The notes: generated from the letters alone by a model not told the origin. A stretch of 54,789 nt of DNA from an uncultured Clostridium sp. (GCA_900554635.1 USHY01000003.1:1-54789); one strand, 5' to 3'. Positions 25,378 through 34,893 are shown, numbered from the stretch's first letter. Program-made: numbers and translations.

Positions 25378-28300
25378 ATGTTTTTAAAGAGATTAGAATT
25401 ACAGGGGTTTAAATCATTTGCTGATAAAACAGTTTTGGAGTTTATGCCGGGGATTACGGCGGTTATTGGACCTAATGGGTCTGGTAAGAGTAATATTTCA
25501 GATAGTATTAGATGGGTTCTAGGCGAGCAGAGTATGAAGTCTTTGAGGGGGAATAAGTCTGAGGACATTATTTTTGCTGGAACTCAAAACAGAAAATCTT
25601 TGGGATTTGCGGAGGCTTCTATTGTTATTGATAATTCTGATGGAAAACTTCCTATTGAATTTGCGGAAGTGGTTGTTACTAGGCGTATTTTTAGAAATGG
25701 AGATAGTGGGTATTTTATTAATAAAACTCCTTGTAGATTAAAAGATGTTTTAGAACTTTTTATGGATACTGGTATTGGAAAAGATGGGTATTCTATAATT
25801 GGGCAAGGTAAGATTGATGAAATTTTAAGCAATAAATCAGAAGATAGAAGAAACATTTTTGAAGAAGCAGCTGGTATTGTAAAATATAGAGCTAGAAAAA
25901 CGGAGTCTGAAAAAAAGCTTGAGCAAACTAAACTTAATTTACTTAGAATAAACGATATTTTATCAGAAATAGAAGCAAATATTGAACCATTAAAAAAGCA
26001 ATCAGATAAAGCTAAAAAATTTTTGGAATTAAGAGATGAGTTAAAATCAATAGAAATTGGCCTATTTTTGTATAACATAGATAATTATAAAGAACAATTA
26101 AAAAAACTAGCAGAAGATATAGATATAATATTATCGGAGCAAAAAGAAGAAGAATCAAGACTTTCAGTGATACAAAATCTAAAAGAAAATTTAAAATTGG
26201 AACTTGAAGAAGTAATAACAAAAATAGAAGAAACCCAAAACCTAGGCTTTGAAAGCGAGAAAAAAATAGAACAAATAAATTCAGAAATTAATGTTGCTGA
26301 AACAAAAATTACAAACAATATTCAAAATAGAGAAACATATTTAAAAGAAATAGAAGAACTAAACAAGAGAAATACAGAAATAAAAGAAGAAAAAGATAAT
26401 AGAATAAGCAAAAAAGATAATTTATTAGCAAATAGAGAAAAATTTGCTAAAGAACTAGAAGAAAAAGAAAAAACTTTAAATGAAATTTCCAGCAAGTTTT
26501 CAGATGAAGAAAAGAAAATAGAAGAAAAGAAAAAACAAGTAGAGCAAAATACAGAAGTAAAATATGAAAACAGAGAAAAGATAAACACAATAGAAATAAA
26601 TAATGACAACCTAAGCAAAAGAGGGAAAACAGTTCAAAATGAAATAACAGATACAATATCCAAACTAGATGAAAAGCGAATGATAAAATCTGAACTTCTA
26701 AAAACATTTAATGAAAAAGAAGCAAAAAGAAATGAATGTGAAAAAAGATTAAATGAAATTAAAACAAAAAAGGATGAAGCAAATACAAAAATACTAAATT
26801 ATGAAAATAAAATAAATGATCTATCTACTGAACTTAGAGTAAAAGACTCAAAACAAAAATTCTTAAGTGAAATGGAAAAAGAAAAAGAAGGATACTCAAG
26901 GGCAGTAAAAGCCTTGCTATTAGAATGCGAAAAAGATTCAAAATTAAACAAAGGCGTAAAAGGAGTACTTGCAAACATTATAACAGTTCCAACTGAATAC
27001 CAAATAGCAATAGAAACAGTACTTGGCCAAACTTTACAAAACATAGTAACAGAAACTGAAGAAGATGCCAAAAAACTAATTGAATATTTAAGAAAAAACA
27101 ATCTAGGAAGGGCATCATTTTTACCTATAGCATCTGTAAAAGGTAAGAAGGTTGATAGACTTATTAAAAACAATTTACAAGGTGTAATAGGAATAGCAAG
27201 TGATTTAGTAAAAGCAGATAAAGAATATGAGGGAATAATTTTAAATCTACTTGGAAGGACAGTAGTTGTAGAAAACATGGACACAGCCATAATCCTAGCA
27301 AGGCAGAACAGCTATGGCTTTAGAATAGTAACACTAAAAGGAGACATTATTAATCCAAGCGGAGCAATTTCAGGAGGTTCAATAGCACAAAAAACTTCAA
27401 GCATAATAGGAAGAACTTCACAAATAAAAGAACTAGAAAAAGAAATTGAAAAACTAAAACAAGAAATAGAAAAAGTTTCTAAAGAAAAAGAGGAATACGA
27501 AGAATCAATAGAAGACCTATTAGAAGAAATAACAAGTATAGAACAATCTTCACAAGAGATTCAAATAGAATATGCAACAGAAAAACAAAGAATAGAATCA
27601 CTTGAAGAATCAATTCTAAACTTAGAAACAAGGCTTGAGAGTTTAAAAACTGAATCAAAACAAATAGAGCAAACAATTTTAGAAAATGAGAAGCAAAAAT
27701 CAACCATTAAAGAAAAAACAATGGAATTAGAAAAAGAAATAGAAGCTATAAGCGGTGAAATACAAGCATTTGCTGAAAAAGACAAAGAAAATCAAAAATA
27801 TATTGATGATTTAAACTTTGAAATAACAAACCTAAAAATTTCACTAAGCTCATTTGATGAAAGCAGTAATTCAATGCAAGAAATATTAGAAAGAATCGAA
27901 ACAGAATTACAAGCAAACACAAGTAAAATAGAAAGCAAACAAGAACAGAGCAAGCAAGTTTTAGAAGAAAATGAAAAATTAAAGAAAACAATAGAAAACT
28001 TAAAACAAAGCATAGAGCAAATAAAACAAGAAGTAAGTTTAAGTTCTGAAACTGTAGAAAAACTAAAACAAGAAAAAATAGAGAAAAACAATAGTATAAC
28101 AAAAACAGAGACAGAAATAGAAGAAAAATATAGAATTATAGAAGAAATTAAAAACCAAACAAATAAGCTAGAAGTAAAAAAATCTAAAATAGATGTAGAA
28201 CTTGAACAAATAATAAATAAAATGTGGGAGGATTATGAAATAACACCAAATACAGCTGGAGAGTATAAAAAACCAAACGATATAGCAGAAACCACAAAAA

Positions 28301-28932
28301 ATGTAAAAAATCTAAGAGAAAAAATAAAAGAACTAGGAAGCATAAATATAGACTCAATAGAAGAATATAAGCAAACCAAAGAAAGATATGACTATATGTG
28401 TGAACAGCGTTTAGACTTAGAAAACTCAAGTAACAAACTAAAAAAAGTAATACAAGATATGACAAAAATAATGAAAGAACAATTTGAAGCACAGTTTAAA
28501 ACCATAAACAAAAACTTTGGAGAAGTTTTCAAAGAATTGTTTGGAGGAGGAAAAGCAGAATTAAGGCTAACAGATGAAGAAGATATACTAAATTGTGGAA
28601 TAGAAATAGAAGTACAGCCACCAGGGAAAAAACTACAAAACATGAGTTTATTATCTGGAGGAGAGAGAGCTTTTACAGCAATAGCACTTTTATTTGCAAT
28701 ACTAAAAATAAACCCAGCACCATTCTGTGTGTTAGATGAAATAGAAGCAGCATTAGATGATGTAAATGTATATAGATTTGCAGACTATTTAAAAAAATTC
28801 ACACAAGATACACAATTTTTGGTAATAACACATAGAAAAGGTACAATGGAAGCATCAGACACAGTATATGGAATAACAATGGAAGAAAGCGGAATAAGTA
28901 AATTGCTTTCAATGAAATTAGAGAAAAAATAG
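25378..28932 (+). CDS. smc: SMC, chromosome condensation ATPase
   Basis: Full-length SMC (1184 residues): Walker A GPNGSGKSNISD at the N-terminus, coiled coil about 170-500, hinge about 510-670 (ending in GAISGGS), second coiled coil to about 1020, and the C-terminal head with the signature LLSGGERAFTAIALLFAI and Walker B FCVLDEIEAALDD. It loads on DNA with ScpA/ScpB and aligns the chromosome arms. The first 180 codons are richer in G/T-ending codons than the rest, a local shift also seen in ftsZ and the GHKL kinase. Confidence 0.97.
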   Translation: MFLKRLELQGFKSFADKTVLEFMPGITAVIGPNGSGKSNISDSIRWVLGEQSMKSLRGNKSEDIIFAGTQNRKSLGFAEASIVIDNSDGKLPIEFAEVVVTRRIFRNGDSGYFINKTPCRLKDVLELFMDTGIGKDGYSIIGQGKIDEILSNKSEDRRNIFEEAAGIVKYRARKTESEKKLEQTKLNLLRINDILSEIEANIEPLKKQSDKAKKFLELRDELKSIEIGLFLYNIDNYKEQLKKLAEDIDIILSEQKEEESRLSVIQNLKENLKLELEEVITKIEETQNLGFESEKKIEQINSEINVAETKITNNIQNRETYLKEIEELNKRNTEIKEEKDNRISKKDNLLANREKFAKELEEKEKTLNEISSKFSDEEKKIEEKKKQVEQNTEVKYENREKINTIEINNDNLSKRGKTVQNEITDTISKLDEKRMIKSELLKTFNEKEAKRNECEKRLNEIKTKKDEANTKILNYENKINDLSTELRVKDSKQKFLSEMEKEKEGYSRAVKALLLECEKDSKLNKGVKGVLANIITVPTEYQIAIETVLGQTLQNIVTETEEDAKKLIEYLRKNNLGRASFLPIASVKGKKVDRLIKNNLQGVIGIASDLVKADKEYEGIILNLLGRTVVVENMDTAIILARQNSYGFRIVTLKGDIINPSGAISGGSIAQKTSSIIGRTSQIKELEKEIEKLKQEIEKVSKEKEEYEESIEDLLEEITSIEQSSQEIQIEYATEKQRIESLEESILNLETRLESLKTESKQIEQTILENEKQKSTIKEKTMELEKEIEAISGEIQAFAEKDKENQKYIDDLNFEITNLKISLSSFDESSNSMQEILERIETELQANTSKIESKQEQSKQVLEENEKLKKTIENLKQSIEQIKQEVSLSSETVEKLKQEKIEKNNSITKTETEIEEKYRIIEEIKNQTNKLEVKKSKIDVELEQIINKMWEDYEITPNTAGEYKKPNDIAETTKNVKNLREKIKELGSINIDSIEEYKQTKERYDYMCEQRLDLENSSNKLKKVIQDMTKIMKEQFEAQFKTINKNFGEVFKELFGGGKAELRLTDEEDILNCGIEIEVQPPGKKLQNMSLLSGGERAFTAIALLFAILKINPAPFCVLDEIEAALDDVNVYRFADYLKKFTQDTQFLVITHRKGTMEASDTVYGITMEESGISKLLSMKLEKK

Positions 28933-28960
28933 AAACAAGAGTGAAAAGTCACTCTTGTTT
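28933..28960. terminator. Bidirectional terminator between smc and the EEP nuclease gene
   Basis: A 12-bp perfect stem with a 4-base loop between converging genes. Confidence 0.85.
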
Positions 28961-29694
28961 TAAATCACAAATTCCATATAAACAGGATAATGGTCAGAAA
29001 CTTCAGTTGGAATAGTTTCATATTTTACAAGCTTTAGGTTGCTAGAGAAAAAACATGAATCTATACAACCACTTCCATCTTTAGAAAACCAGGTAGATTC
29101 ACTATTTCCTAAATGTTGAAACTTTTTTTTCAAAATTTCATATTCATCATAAGAATCTTTTGACTGGAAGGTATATCTATGGTTACCAATTTTATTCACA
29201 CCAACATTAAAATCACCTGCAATAATAATTCTTTCAGATTTGCTAATATGTGATGTAATTCTAAGCAAAGCTTTACTAGATAAAATTCGCTCTTCTTCAA
29301 AAACTGAAAGATGGAGTGAAAACAAATTAAGCATTACAGTTCCAACAGCAACTTTAATTCCTAAAAAACCTCTTTGTTCATGCTCAGGAGAATTTGTAGG
29401 AGACAAGTAATTTGCAGCATATTCAATTGGAAAACGAGATAAAACACCATCACCATAAAAACCATTTTTATACTTAATATTAGTTCCCATAACTCTGTAT
29501 GGAAGACCAGTATATTTACTAAAAGTATAAATTTGGTTTTTGTTATAAGCTCTTTTAGTATAGATATCAATTTCCTGTAGAAAAATAATATCAGGTTTAT
29601 ACTTTTTCAAAAGCATTGCTTGTCTACGAACATCAATACTTCCATCTATTCCTTCACCATGGCACATGTTAAATGTAATGGCTTTTAAAATCAT
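28960..29694 (-). CDS. Endonuclease/exonuclease/phosphatase (EEP) family protein
   Basis: The 244-residue protein has the EEP motifs: TFNMCHGEG, LQEID, AGDFNVG, and SDHYPVYME at the C-terminus. The family covers DNases, AP endonucleases and phospholipid phosphatases; the substrate is not clear here. I chose ATG 29694 with GGAGTG 8 bases upstream; the long N-terminal extension of the open frame is AT-rich intergenic DNA. No signal peptide is seen. Confidence 0.85.
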   Translation of the reverse strand: MILKAITFNMCHGEGIDGSIDVRRQAMLLKKYKPDIIFLQEIDIYTKRAYNKNQIYTFSKYTGLPYRVMGTNIKYKNGFYGDGVLSRFPIEYAANYLSPTNSPEHEQRGFLGIKVAVGTVMLNLFSLHLSVFEEERILSSKALLRITSHISKSERIIIAGDFNVGVNKIGNHRYTFQSKDSYDEYEILKKKFQHLGNSESTWFSKDGSGCIDSCFFSSNLKLVKYETIPTEVSDHYPVYMEFVI

Positions 29695-29789
29695 AAAATC
29701 ACACTCCATAATAATTATATCAAAAAAACTGAAAAAAACAATAAAAATAAAAAAATTTACAAAAAAACAATAAAAATTAAAACTTTTGT

Positions 29790-29818
29790 TTGACATTTTA
29801 GAAAATGTATGATAATAT
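29790..29818 (+). promoter_or_regulatory. Promoter of lexA
   Basis: TTGACA, 17 bases, TAATAT. No clear LexA box was recognised next to it. Confidence 0.7.
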
Positions 29819-29849
29819 AGTGCCAATAAAAAATAGGAGTTGGTAAAAA

Positions 29850-30503
29850 ATGAGAAAAAAAGATCCAAATGAATTAAATAAAAGAGAAAAAGCAATATTA
29901 AAATTTATTGAGAAAGCAGTTAAAGAAAATGGGTATCCACCATCAGTAAGAGAAATAGGAAAAGCTGTAGGTTTGAGCTCTACAGCTACAGTACATACAT
30001 ATATACAAGGTCTTGCAAAAAAAGGGTATATTAAAAAAGAAGAACAAAAGGGAAGAACTTTAAAACTTCTAAAAGGTGGGCTAGATGGACAAGAGCAAAT
30101 CCAAGAAAAACCAGCATATAGTGGAAAAGAGTTAGTAGATGTTCCAGTTATAGGAAAAATAACAGCAGGAGCGCCAATACTTGCTGTAGAAAATATTACA
30201 GATACTTTCCCAATTCCAGTTGATTTCATAGGAAATAGTGAAAGCTTTATGCTTACAGTAAGAGGAGAAAGCATGATAGAAGCGGGAATACTAGATGGAG
30301 ATTACATCTTAGTAAAAAAACAAGATATTGCAATGAATGGGCAAATAGTGGTTGCTTTAATTGGAGATGAAGCAACAGTAAAAACATTTTATAAAGAAAA
30401 GGACCACATTCGTTTACAACCAGAAAACCACACAATGGACCCAATAATAGTGCCAGACTGTAAAATACTAGGCAAAGTTGCAGGTGTATTTAGAAAAATG
30501 TAA
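29850..30503 (+). CDS. lexA: LexA, SOS response repressor
   Basis: The 217-residue repressor has a winged helix-turn-helix (about 8-75: GYPPSVREIGKAVGLSSTATVHT) and a C-terminal peptidase domain. The self-cleavage site is ITAGAP (Ala-Gly), the nucleophile is in RGESM, and the catalytic Lys is in EATVKTF. RecA-DNA stimulates cleavage after DNA damage. It diverges from the EEP nuclease gene. Length is normal. Confidence 0.96.
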   Translation: MRKKDPNELNKREKAILKFIEKAVKENGYPPSVREIGKAVGLSSTATVHTYIQGLAKKGYIKKEEQKGRTLKLLKGGLDGQEQIQEKPAYSGKELVDVPVIGKITAGAPILAVENITDTFPIPVDFIGNSESFMLTVRGESMIEAGILDGDYILVKKQDIAMNGQIVVALIGDEATVKTFYKEKDHIRLQPENHTMDPIIVPDCKILGKVAGVFRKM

Positions 30504-30550
30504 ATATAATAAGCAAAAATTGAACATACTACCAAAAAGGAGTGTTCAAA

Positions 30551-30691
30551 ATGCAAAACAAACGCAAAAAAGAAAACACAACAAAATATGGAGAATTCGT
30601 TTGTTCAGAATATTACTGGCTACCAATAGAAAAACAAAAAGAACAAGCAAAGAAAATGGAAGAAACAACTAAAAAACAAAAAGGTCAATAG
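30551..30691 (+). CDS. 46-residue charged protein, unknown
   Basis: The small frame has a good AAAGGAGTG site 7 bases before the ATG and ends inside the next terminator stem. The sequence is Lys/Glu/Gln-rich with a hydrophobic patch, FVCSEYYWLPI. Its own ribosome site and the terminator right after it support a real gene, probably in the lexA transcript. I recognise no family. Confidence 0.55.
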   Translation: MQNKRKKENTTKYGEFVCSEYYWLPIEKQKEQAKKMEETTKKQKGQ

Positions 30692-30713
30692 AGTCATGGG
30701 AAACATGGCTCTA
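30689..30713 (+). terminator. Terminator after lexA and the 46-aa gene
   Basis: A 10-bp stem with one G-T pair; the stop codon TAG forms part of its left arm, with a T-rich tail. Confidence 0.75.
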
Positions 30714-30821
30714 AAAATTTTTAAAAGAATTATTAATAAAATGTAATAATCCCAAACAACCTCTAATATACATTAATTAAAGTTTAGTACAAACGTTAAA
30801 TTATGGGAGGTAATTTATTTT

Positions 30822-32300
30822 ATGGAAAACTTGGGAGTGTATGAGGATATTAAAACAAGGACTGATGGCGATATATATGTTGGGGTTGTTGGGCCAGTTA
30901 GAACAGGAAAATCAACTTTTATTAAGAATTTTATGGACTTACTTGTAATTCCTAACATTGAAAATAGCTATAAAAGAGAAAGAGCAAGAGATGAGCTGCC
31001 ACAAAGTGCGGCAGGAAGAACGATTATGACAACAGAGCCAAAATTTGTACCAAATGAGGCAGTTGAAATTACAGTAGGAGAAAATTTGAATTTAAGAACA
31101 AGGCTTGTTGATTGTGTTGGCTATTTAGTTAATAACGCAATTGGCTATATGGAAGAGGATGTGCCAAGAATGGTTAAGACTCCATGGTCTGATGAAGAAA
31201 TTCCATTTGAAGAAGCGGCTGAAATAGGCACAAGAAAGGTAATTACAGAACATTCAACTATAGGAATTCTAGTTACAACAGATGGAAGCATAACAGAAAT
31301 TCCAAGAGAAGATTACATTGAAGCGGAATCTAGGGTAGTATCAGAATTAAAGGCTTTAAATAAACCATTTGTAATAGTATTAAACACAAATAATCCAAGT
31401 GGAGAAGACACTATTGCCTTGGCTAAAGATATGGAAGAGAAATATGGAGTATCAGTAATACCAACAGATTGCACTAGATTAAATGCAGATGATATAAACA
31501 ATATTTTTGGAAAAATACTATATGAATTTCCTGTAGAAAGAATAAACATTAATTTACCAGGGTGGATAGATGGATTAGACCCAGAACATGAATTGAAGCA
31601 AGAATTATTTAAAGAAATAAAAGAAGCTTTTAAAGATATTAGAACAATAAAAACTATAAATGCAGGTGTTTCAAAAATAAAACAAACAGAAATAATAGTA
31701 AAAACTACAATTGAAAAAATAGACTTAGGTACAGGAGCTGTAACAATAGAAATATCACTAAAGAACACATTATTCTACAAAATTCTAACACAAATAACAG
31801 GAATAGAAATGAAAAATGAAGCAGATTTATTCTCAAGCATGAGAGCACTTGCAAATGTAAAAAAAGAGTATGACAAAGTCTCAATGGCATTACAGGAAGT
31901 AAGACAAAAAGGATATGGAATAGTAATGCCAAGTATGGATGAACTAATCCTAGATGAACCAGAAATAGTAAAACAAGGTTCAAGATTTGGAGTTAAGTTA
32001 AAAGCCAAAGCACCATCAATACATATGATTAGAGCAGATATAGAAACAGAAGTATCACCAATAGTAGGCAGTGAAAAACAATCAGAAGAACTAGTAAACT
32101 ACCTAATGGCCGAATTTGAAACAGACCCAACAAAAATTTGGGAATCAAACATATTTGGTAAAAACCTACATGAACTTGTAAACGAAGGACTACAAAACAA
32201 ACTATACAGAATGCCAGAAGATGCACAAGGCAAACTTCAAGAGACTTTAGAGAGGATTGTAAATGAAGGAAGTGGAGGATTAATTTGTATAATATTGTAA
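30822..32300 (+). CDS. spoIVA: Stage IV sporulation protein A (spore coat base ATPase)
   Basis: The 492-residue protein is SpoIVA, a TRAFAC-class protein that polymerises on the forespore surface with ATP hydrolysis and anchors the coat. Walker A is GPVRTGKST; GRTIMTTEPKFVP and EHSTIGILVTTDGSI are well conserved. The middle and C-terminal domains are complete. In Bacillus it is anchored by the small peptide SpoVM; no clear SpoVM is seen nearby. AGGAGG precedes the ATG by about 15 bases, a long spacing. Confidence 0.96.
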   Translation: MENLGVYEDIKTRTDGDIYVGVVGPVRTGKSTFIKNFMDLLVIPNIENSYKRERARDELPQSAAGRTIMTTEPKFVPNEAVEITVGENLNLRTRLVDCVGYLVNNAIGYMEEDVPRMVKTPWSDEEIPFEEAAEIGTRKVITEHSTIGILVTTDGSITEIPREDYIEAESRVVSELKALNKPFVIVLNTNNPSGEDTIALAKDMEEKYGVSVIPTDCTRLNADDINNIFGKILYEFPVERININLPGWIDGLDPEHELKQELFKEIKEAFKDIRTIKTINAGVSKIKQTEIIVKTTIEKIDLGTGAVTIEISLKNTLFYKILTQITGIEMKNEADLFSSMRALANVKKEYDKVSMALQEVRQKGYGIVMPSMDELILDEPEIVKQGSRFGVKLKAKAPSIHMIRADIETEVSPIVGSEKQSEELVNYLMAEFETDPTKIWESNIFGKNLHELVNEGLQNKLYRMPEDAQGKLQETLERIVNEGSGGLICIIL

Positions 32301-32394
32301 TTATATAAGTATTTTATAATTAAAACCCTTGTTTTTTTCAATATTTTGTGTTAAATTTTATAGGTGCATAATTTGCAAGAGGAAAGGTGATTGT

Positions 32395-33342
32395 ATGAAT
32401 GTGAATAGAAATATTGAAAATATGGTTAAAATAAAGGTTATTGGAGTAGGTGGAGGCGGTAATAATGCTGTTTTGAGGATGATTGCTGATAAGGTTCCTA
32501 ATATTGAAACATATTTGCTTAATACTGAAACAAATATTTTAAAGAGGACTAATGCTAAGAATGTTTTGCAAATTGGGAAAGAGACAACTAAAGGGTTAGG
32601 TGCTGGTGCTAATGAGATTGTTGGTGAGAAGTCTGCCATAGAGAGCAAGGAAGAAATTAAGAAGATTTTGCAGAATACTGATATGTTATTTTTGACTGCT
32701 GGAATGGGTGGCGGAACTGGAACAGGTGCATTACCAGTTGTTGCAGAGATTGCAAAGTCTATGAATATTTTGACTGTTGCGATTGTTACTAAGCCATTTA
32801 TTTTTGAAGGTAGAAAAAGATTTCTTAGAGCAGAGGGAGGAATTGCTAAATTAAAGAATAATGTAAATGCTTTAATTGTTGTTTTAAATGATAATTTACT
32901 AAAAGTTGTAGGTGAGAAAACTTCAATACAAGATGCTTTTGAGCTAGCTGATAATACTCTAAAACAAGGAATTCAAAGTATAACAGATTTGATAACAACA
33001 GTTGGAGATATTAATATAGATTTTGCGGATGTCCAAACTATTTTTGGCTATAAAGGAAAGGCCTATATGGGAATTGCAAAAAAGAGATTAGGAGATACTC
33101 TTGAAGATGCTGTAAGAAGAGCAATTGATAATCCTTTAACGGAAAATAAAATTGATAATGCAAAAGGTGTAATCTTCAATGTAAGAGGCGGAGAGAATTT
33201 AGGTTTAAGTGAAATTAATACTGCAATTCAAGTAATTAATGATAAAGTTTCACCAGATGCAAATATTATGTTTGGAACTGTAATTGATGAAACTTTAGGA
33301 GATACAGTTGAAGTAACTGTTATTGCAACTGGTGTAGAGTAA
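32395..33342 (+). CDS. FtsZ-like tubulin GTPase without C-terminal tail
   Basis: The 315-residue protein has the FtsZ core: VIGVGGGGNNAV, GGGTGTGALPVVAEI (tubulin signature), and the T7 loop INIDFADVQTIF with both catalytic acidic residues. It ends just after the core (GTVIDETLGDTVEVTVIATG), so the linker and the conserved C-terminal peptide that binds FtsA/SepF/ZipA are absent. It could be a second FtsZ paralogue, or a divergent main FtsZ. I chose ATG 32395 after AGGAAAGGTG. Codons in the 5' half are richer in T/G endings than those of the neighbours. Confidence 0.85.
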   Translation: MNVNRNIENMVKIKVIGVGGGGNNAVLRMIADKVPNIETYLLNTETNILKRTNAKNVLQIGKETTKGLGAGANEIVGEKSAIESKEEIKKILQNTDMLFLTAGMGGGTGTGALPVVAEIAKSMNILTVAIVTKPFIFEGRKRFLRAEGGIAKLKNNVNALIVVLNDNLLKVVGEKTSIQDAFELADNTLKQGIQSITDLITTVGDINIDFADVQTIFGYKGKAYMGIAKKRLGDTLEDAVRRAIDNPLTENKIDNAKGVIFNVRGGENLGLSEINTAIQVINDKVSPDANIMFGTVIDETLGDTVEVTVIATGVE

Positions 33343-33346
33343 AAAT

Positions 33347-33377
33347 AATGGTAATGGGAGCAAATCTCATTACCATT
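33347..33377. terminator. Bidirectional terminator, ftsZ-like gene and XRE gene
   Basis: A perfect 10-bp stem (AATGGTAATG) with an 11-base loop between converging genes. Confidence 0.75.
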
Positions 33378-33381
33378 GCTT

Positions 33382-33699
33382 TTATTTGGTAGCTTGAATA
33401 AATAATGCTATGCTTTTTAGTACTTCGAATGCAGGAGCAATTTGAGCTCTATCAATTTTTTCAAAAACCTTTTTTATTTCATCATTATCAATATTTGGCT
33501 TTCCAAAAAGTAGATAATCGGCAGATGTGTTTGTTTTTTCACACAAGGCCATCAGCTTATCAACAGATAATCCATTTACTCCATTTTCAACAGTTCCAAG
33601 GTATTGACCACTTATTCCTATTAATTTTGCAAATTGTTCCTTGTTCATATTTAAGCCTTTTCGAATTTCAGTAATCCTTTTTCCAATTTCTTCTTTCAT
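33382..33699 (-). CDS. XRE-family transcription regulator
   Basis: The 105-residue protein has an N-terminal helix-turn-helix (GLNMNKEQFAKLIGISGQYLG) and a helical C-terminus. GAAAGGAGG precedes the ATG. It is transcribed away from the Spo0A-like gene; the shared gap contains the TGTAGAA repeats, which might be its operator. Confidence 0.88.
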   Translation of the reverse strand: MKEEIGKRITEIRKGLNMNKEQFAKLIGISGQYLGTVENGVNGLSVDKLMALCEKTNTSADYLLFGKPNIDNDEIKKVFEKIDRAQIAPAFEVLKSIALFIQATK

Positions 33700-33747
33700 A
33701 GCTAAACCTCCTTTCTAAATAGTATATTTCAAAATCAAACAAATTAA

Positions 33748-33807
33748 TGTAGAAACATGTATGCAAAAAATGTAGAAAAATGTAGAAATTTGTAGAAAAA
33801 TGTGGTA
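33748..33807. repeat. Helically phased TGTAGAA repeats between the XRE and Spo0A-like genes
   Basis: TGTAGAA occurs at 33748, 33771, 33781 and 33791, with a variant TGTGGTA at 33801. The last four are exactly 10 bases apart, so they face the same side of the helix. The unit resembles the Spo0A box TGTCGAA with one change. Confidence 0.75.
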
Positions 33808-33864
33808 TATTAAATACAGAGAAAAATACCAAACTATAGTTTTACACGGGAGGTAATATTTACT

Positions 33865-34668
33865 ATGAAAAACAAGCAAAAACCAATGCCAATTTTATTA
33901 ATCGAAGATAATGAAATTGAGGTAAATCACTTCAAAGATTACTTCGAAAGTAGAGAAGATGTAAAACTTGTAGCAGCAACGAATTCAAGCTATAAAGGTA
34001 TTGAAGATGTAAAAACTTATGTGCCAGAAGGAATTATTTTGGACTTGGAATTACATAAGGGAGAAGGCTCAGGAATAACATTTTTAGAAGACCTACAAAA
34101 AATAGCTTTGGAATTTAAACCATTAATTGTTGTAACTACAAATGTTTCATCATCTATTATTTACAACCACATAAGGGATTTCGGGGCAGATTTTATATTT
34201 TATAAAAAGCAAAAGGATTATAGCCCAGAAATGGTAGTGAATGCAATAACTTCACTTAGGGAGACCCTTTACAGTAGTGAGTCTGAGGAGGCTATGAGTA
34301 AAACCACAACGGAAACTCCAGCTGAGCATAAGGATAGGATTGCACAGAAAATAGAGAATGAATTGGACTTAATAGGAGTTGCAACTCATTTGAAAGGTAG
34401 AAAGTATATTTTTGATGCCATTTTTTATCTGCTAGACAATTCTAAGGAAGATAGTGAGTCAGCATTTTCATATGTTGCAAGTGTGAATAAGGTTGCCAAT
34501 TGTAGTGTAAGCAGGGCAATGCAAACAGCAATAAACTATGCGTGGAGAACTTCATCAATAGATGATTTAGAAAAATATTACACAGCCAGAATAAATTATC
34601 ACACAGGAGTGCCAACACCAACAGAGCTGATATACTATTATGCGGATAAGATAAAGAAAATATCATAG
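33865..34668 (+). CDS. Spo0A-like response regulator
   Basis: The 267-residue protein has a receiver domain (about 7-130: LLIEDNEIEVNHF, phosphate-accepting Asp in IILDLELHKGEGSG, Lys in FYKKQKD) and a C-terminal domain in the Spo0A style: GVATHLKGRKYIFDAIF, SVSRAMQTAINYAWRTSSID and GVPTPTELIYYYADKI. Spo0A controls entry into sporulation. It is divergent from classic Spo0A, so it could be the organism's Spo0A or a paralogue. Phased TGTAGAA repeats precede it, which suggests autoregulation. Confidence 0.8.
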   Translation: MKNKQKPMPILLIEDNEIEVNHFKDYFESREDVKLVAATNSSYKGIEDVKTYVPEGIILDLELHKGEGSGITFLEDLQKIALEFKPLIVVTTNVSSSIIYNHIRDFGADFIFYKKQKDYSPEMVVNAITSLRETLYSSESEEAMSKTTTETPAEHKDRIAQKIENELDLIGVATHLKGRKYIFDAIFYLLDNSKEDSESAFSYVASVNKVANCSVSRAMQTAINYAWRTSSIDDLEKYYTARINYHTGVPTPTELIYYYADKIKKIS

Positions 34669-34672
34669 AAAC

Positions 34673-34700
34673 AAAACTTCATGAAAAAACATGAAGTTTT
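34673..34700 (+). terminator. Terminator of the Spo0A-like gene
   Basis: A perfect 10-bp stem AAAACTTCAT with a T-run. Confidence 0.85.
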
Positions 34701-34739
34701 ATTTTTTTACACCAATTGCATAACAATTACACCCCCAAA

Positions 34740-34767
34740 ACCACCGAAGCAATAAGGCTTTGGTGGT
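34740..34767 (+). terminator. Second terminator-like hairpin in the 34.7 kb gap
   Basis: An 11-bp stem (ACCACCGAAGC, one G-T pair) followed by TATTTTTAT. No gene ends just before it, so it may end a short RNA starting near 34700 or serve as a back-up terminator. Confidence 0.6.
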
Positions 34768-34845
34768 ATTTTTATATTACAAAATACTAGTGCATGACAA
34801 ACAGTCAAATTACCAAAATTTATTAATGGAAGTGGGGTGGATTTT

Positions 34846-34893
34846 ATGTGGGACTGGATTAGAGATTTACTTAAATATTGGGGAGGAGTATAA
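34846..34893 (+). CDS. 15-residue amphipathic peptide
   Basis: A tiny frame encodes MWDWIRDLLKYWGGV. It has a strong GGGGTGG site 5 bases before the ATG and its own terminator right after the stop. The peptide is Trp-rich and amphipathic. It lies between the Spo0A-like regulator and a GHKL sensor kinase. Possibilities are a membrane-binding peptide (SpoVM-like in spirit, not in sequence) or a signal peptide for the kinase; no AgrB-like peptidase is seen. The function is unknown. Confidence 0.5.
   Translation: MWDWIRDLLKYWGGV

Noticed and set aside
26012..28643. Several long minus-strand frames opposite smc
   Set aside because: Their composition (Leu/Phe/Ser-rich) is what results from reading Lys/Glu-rich AT-rich coding DNA backwards; no ribosome sites.
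33748..33807. TGTAGAA array considered as a CRISPR array
   Set aside because: Units are 7 bases with 3-base gaps; far too short for repeats and spacers, and no cas genes are seen.
34700..34775. A small RNA or peptide between the two terminators after the Spo0A-like gene
   Set aside because: No promoter or start with ribosome site could be supported.
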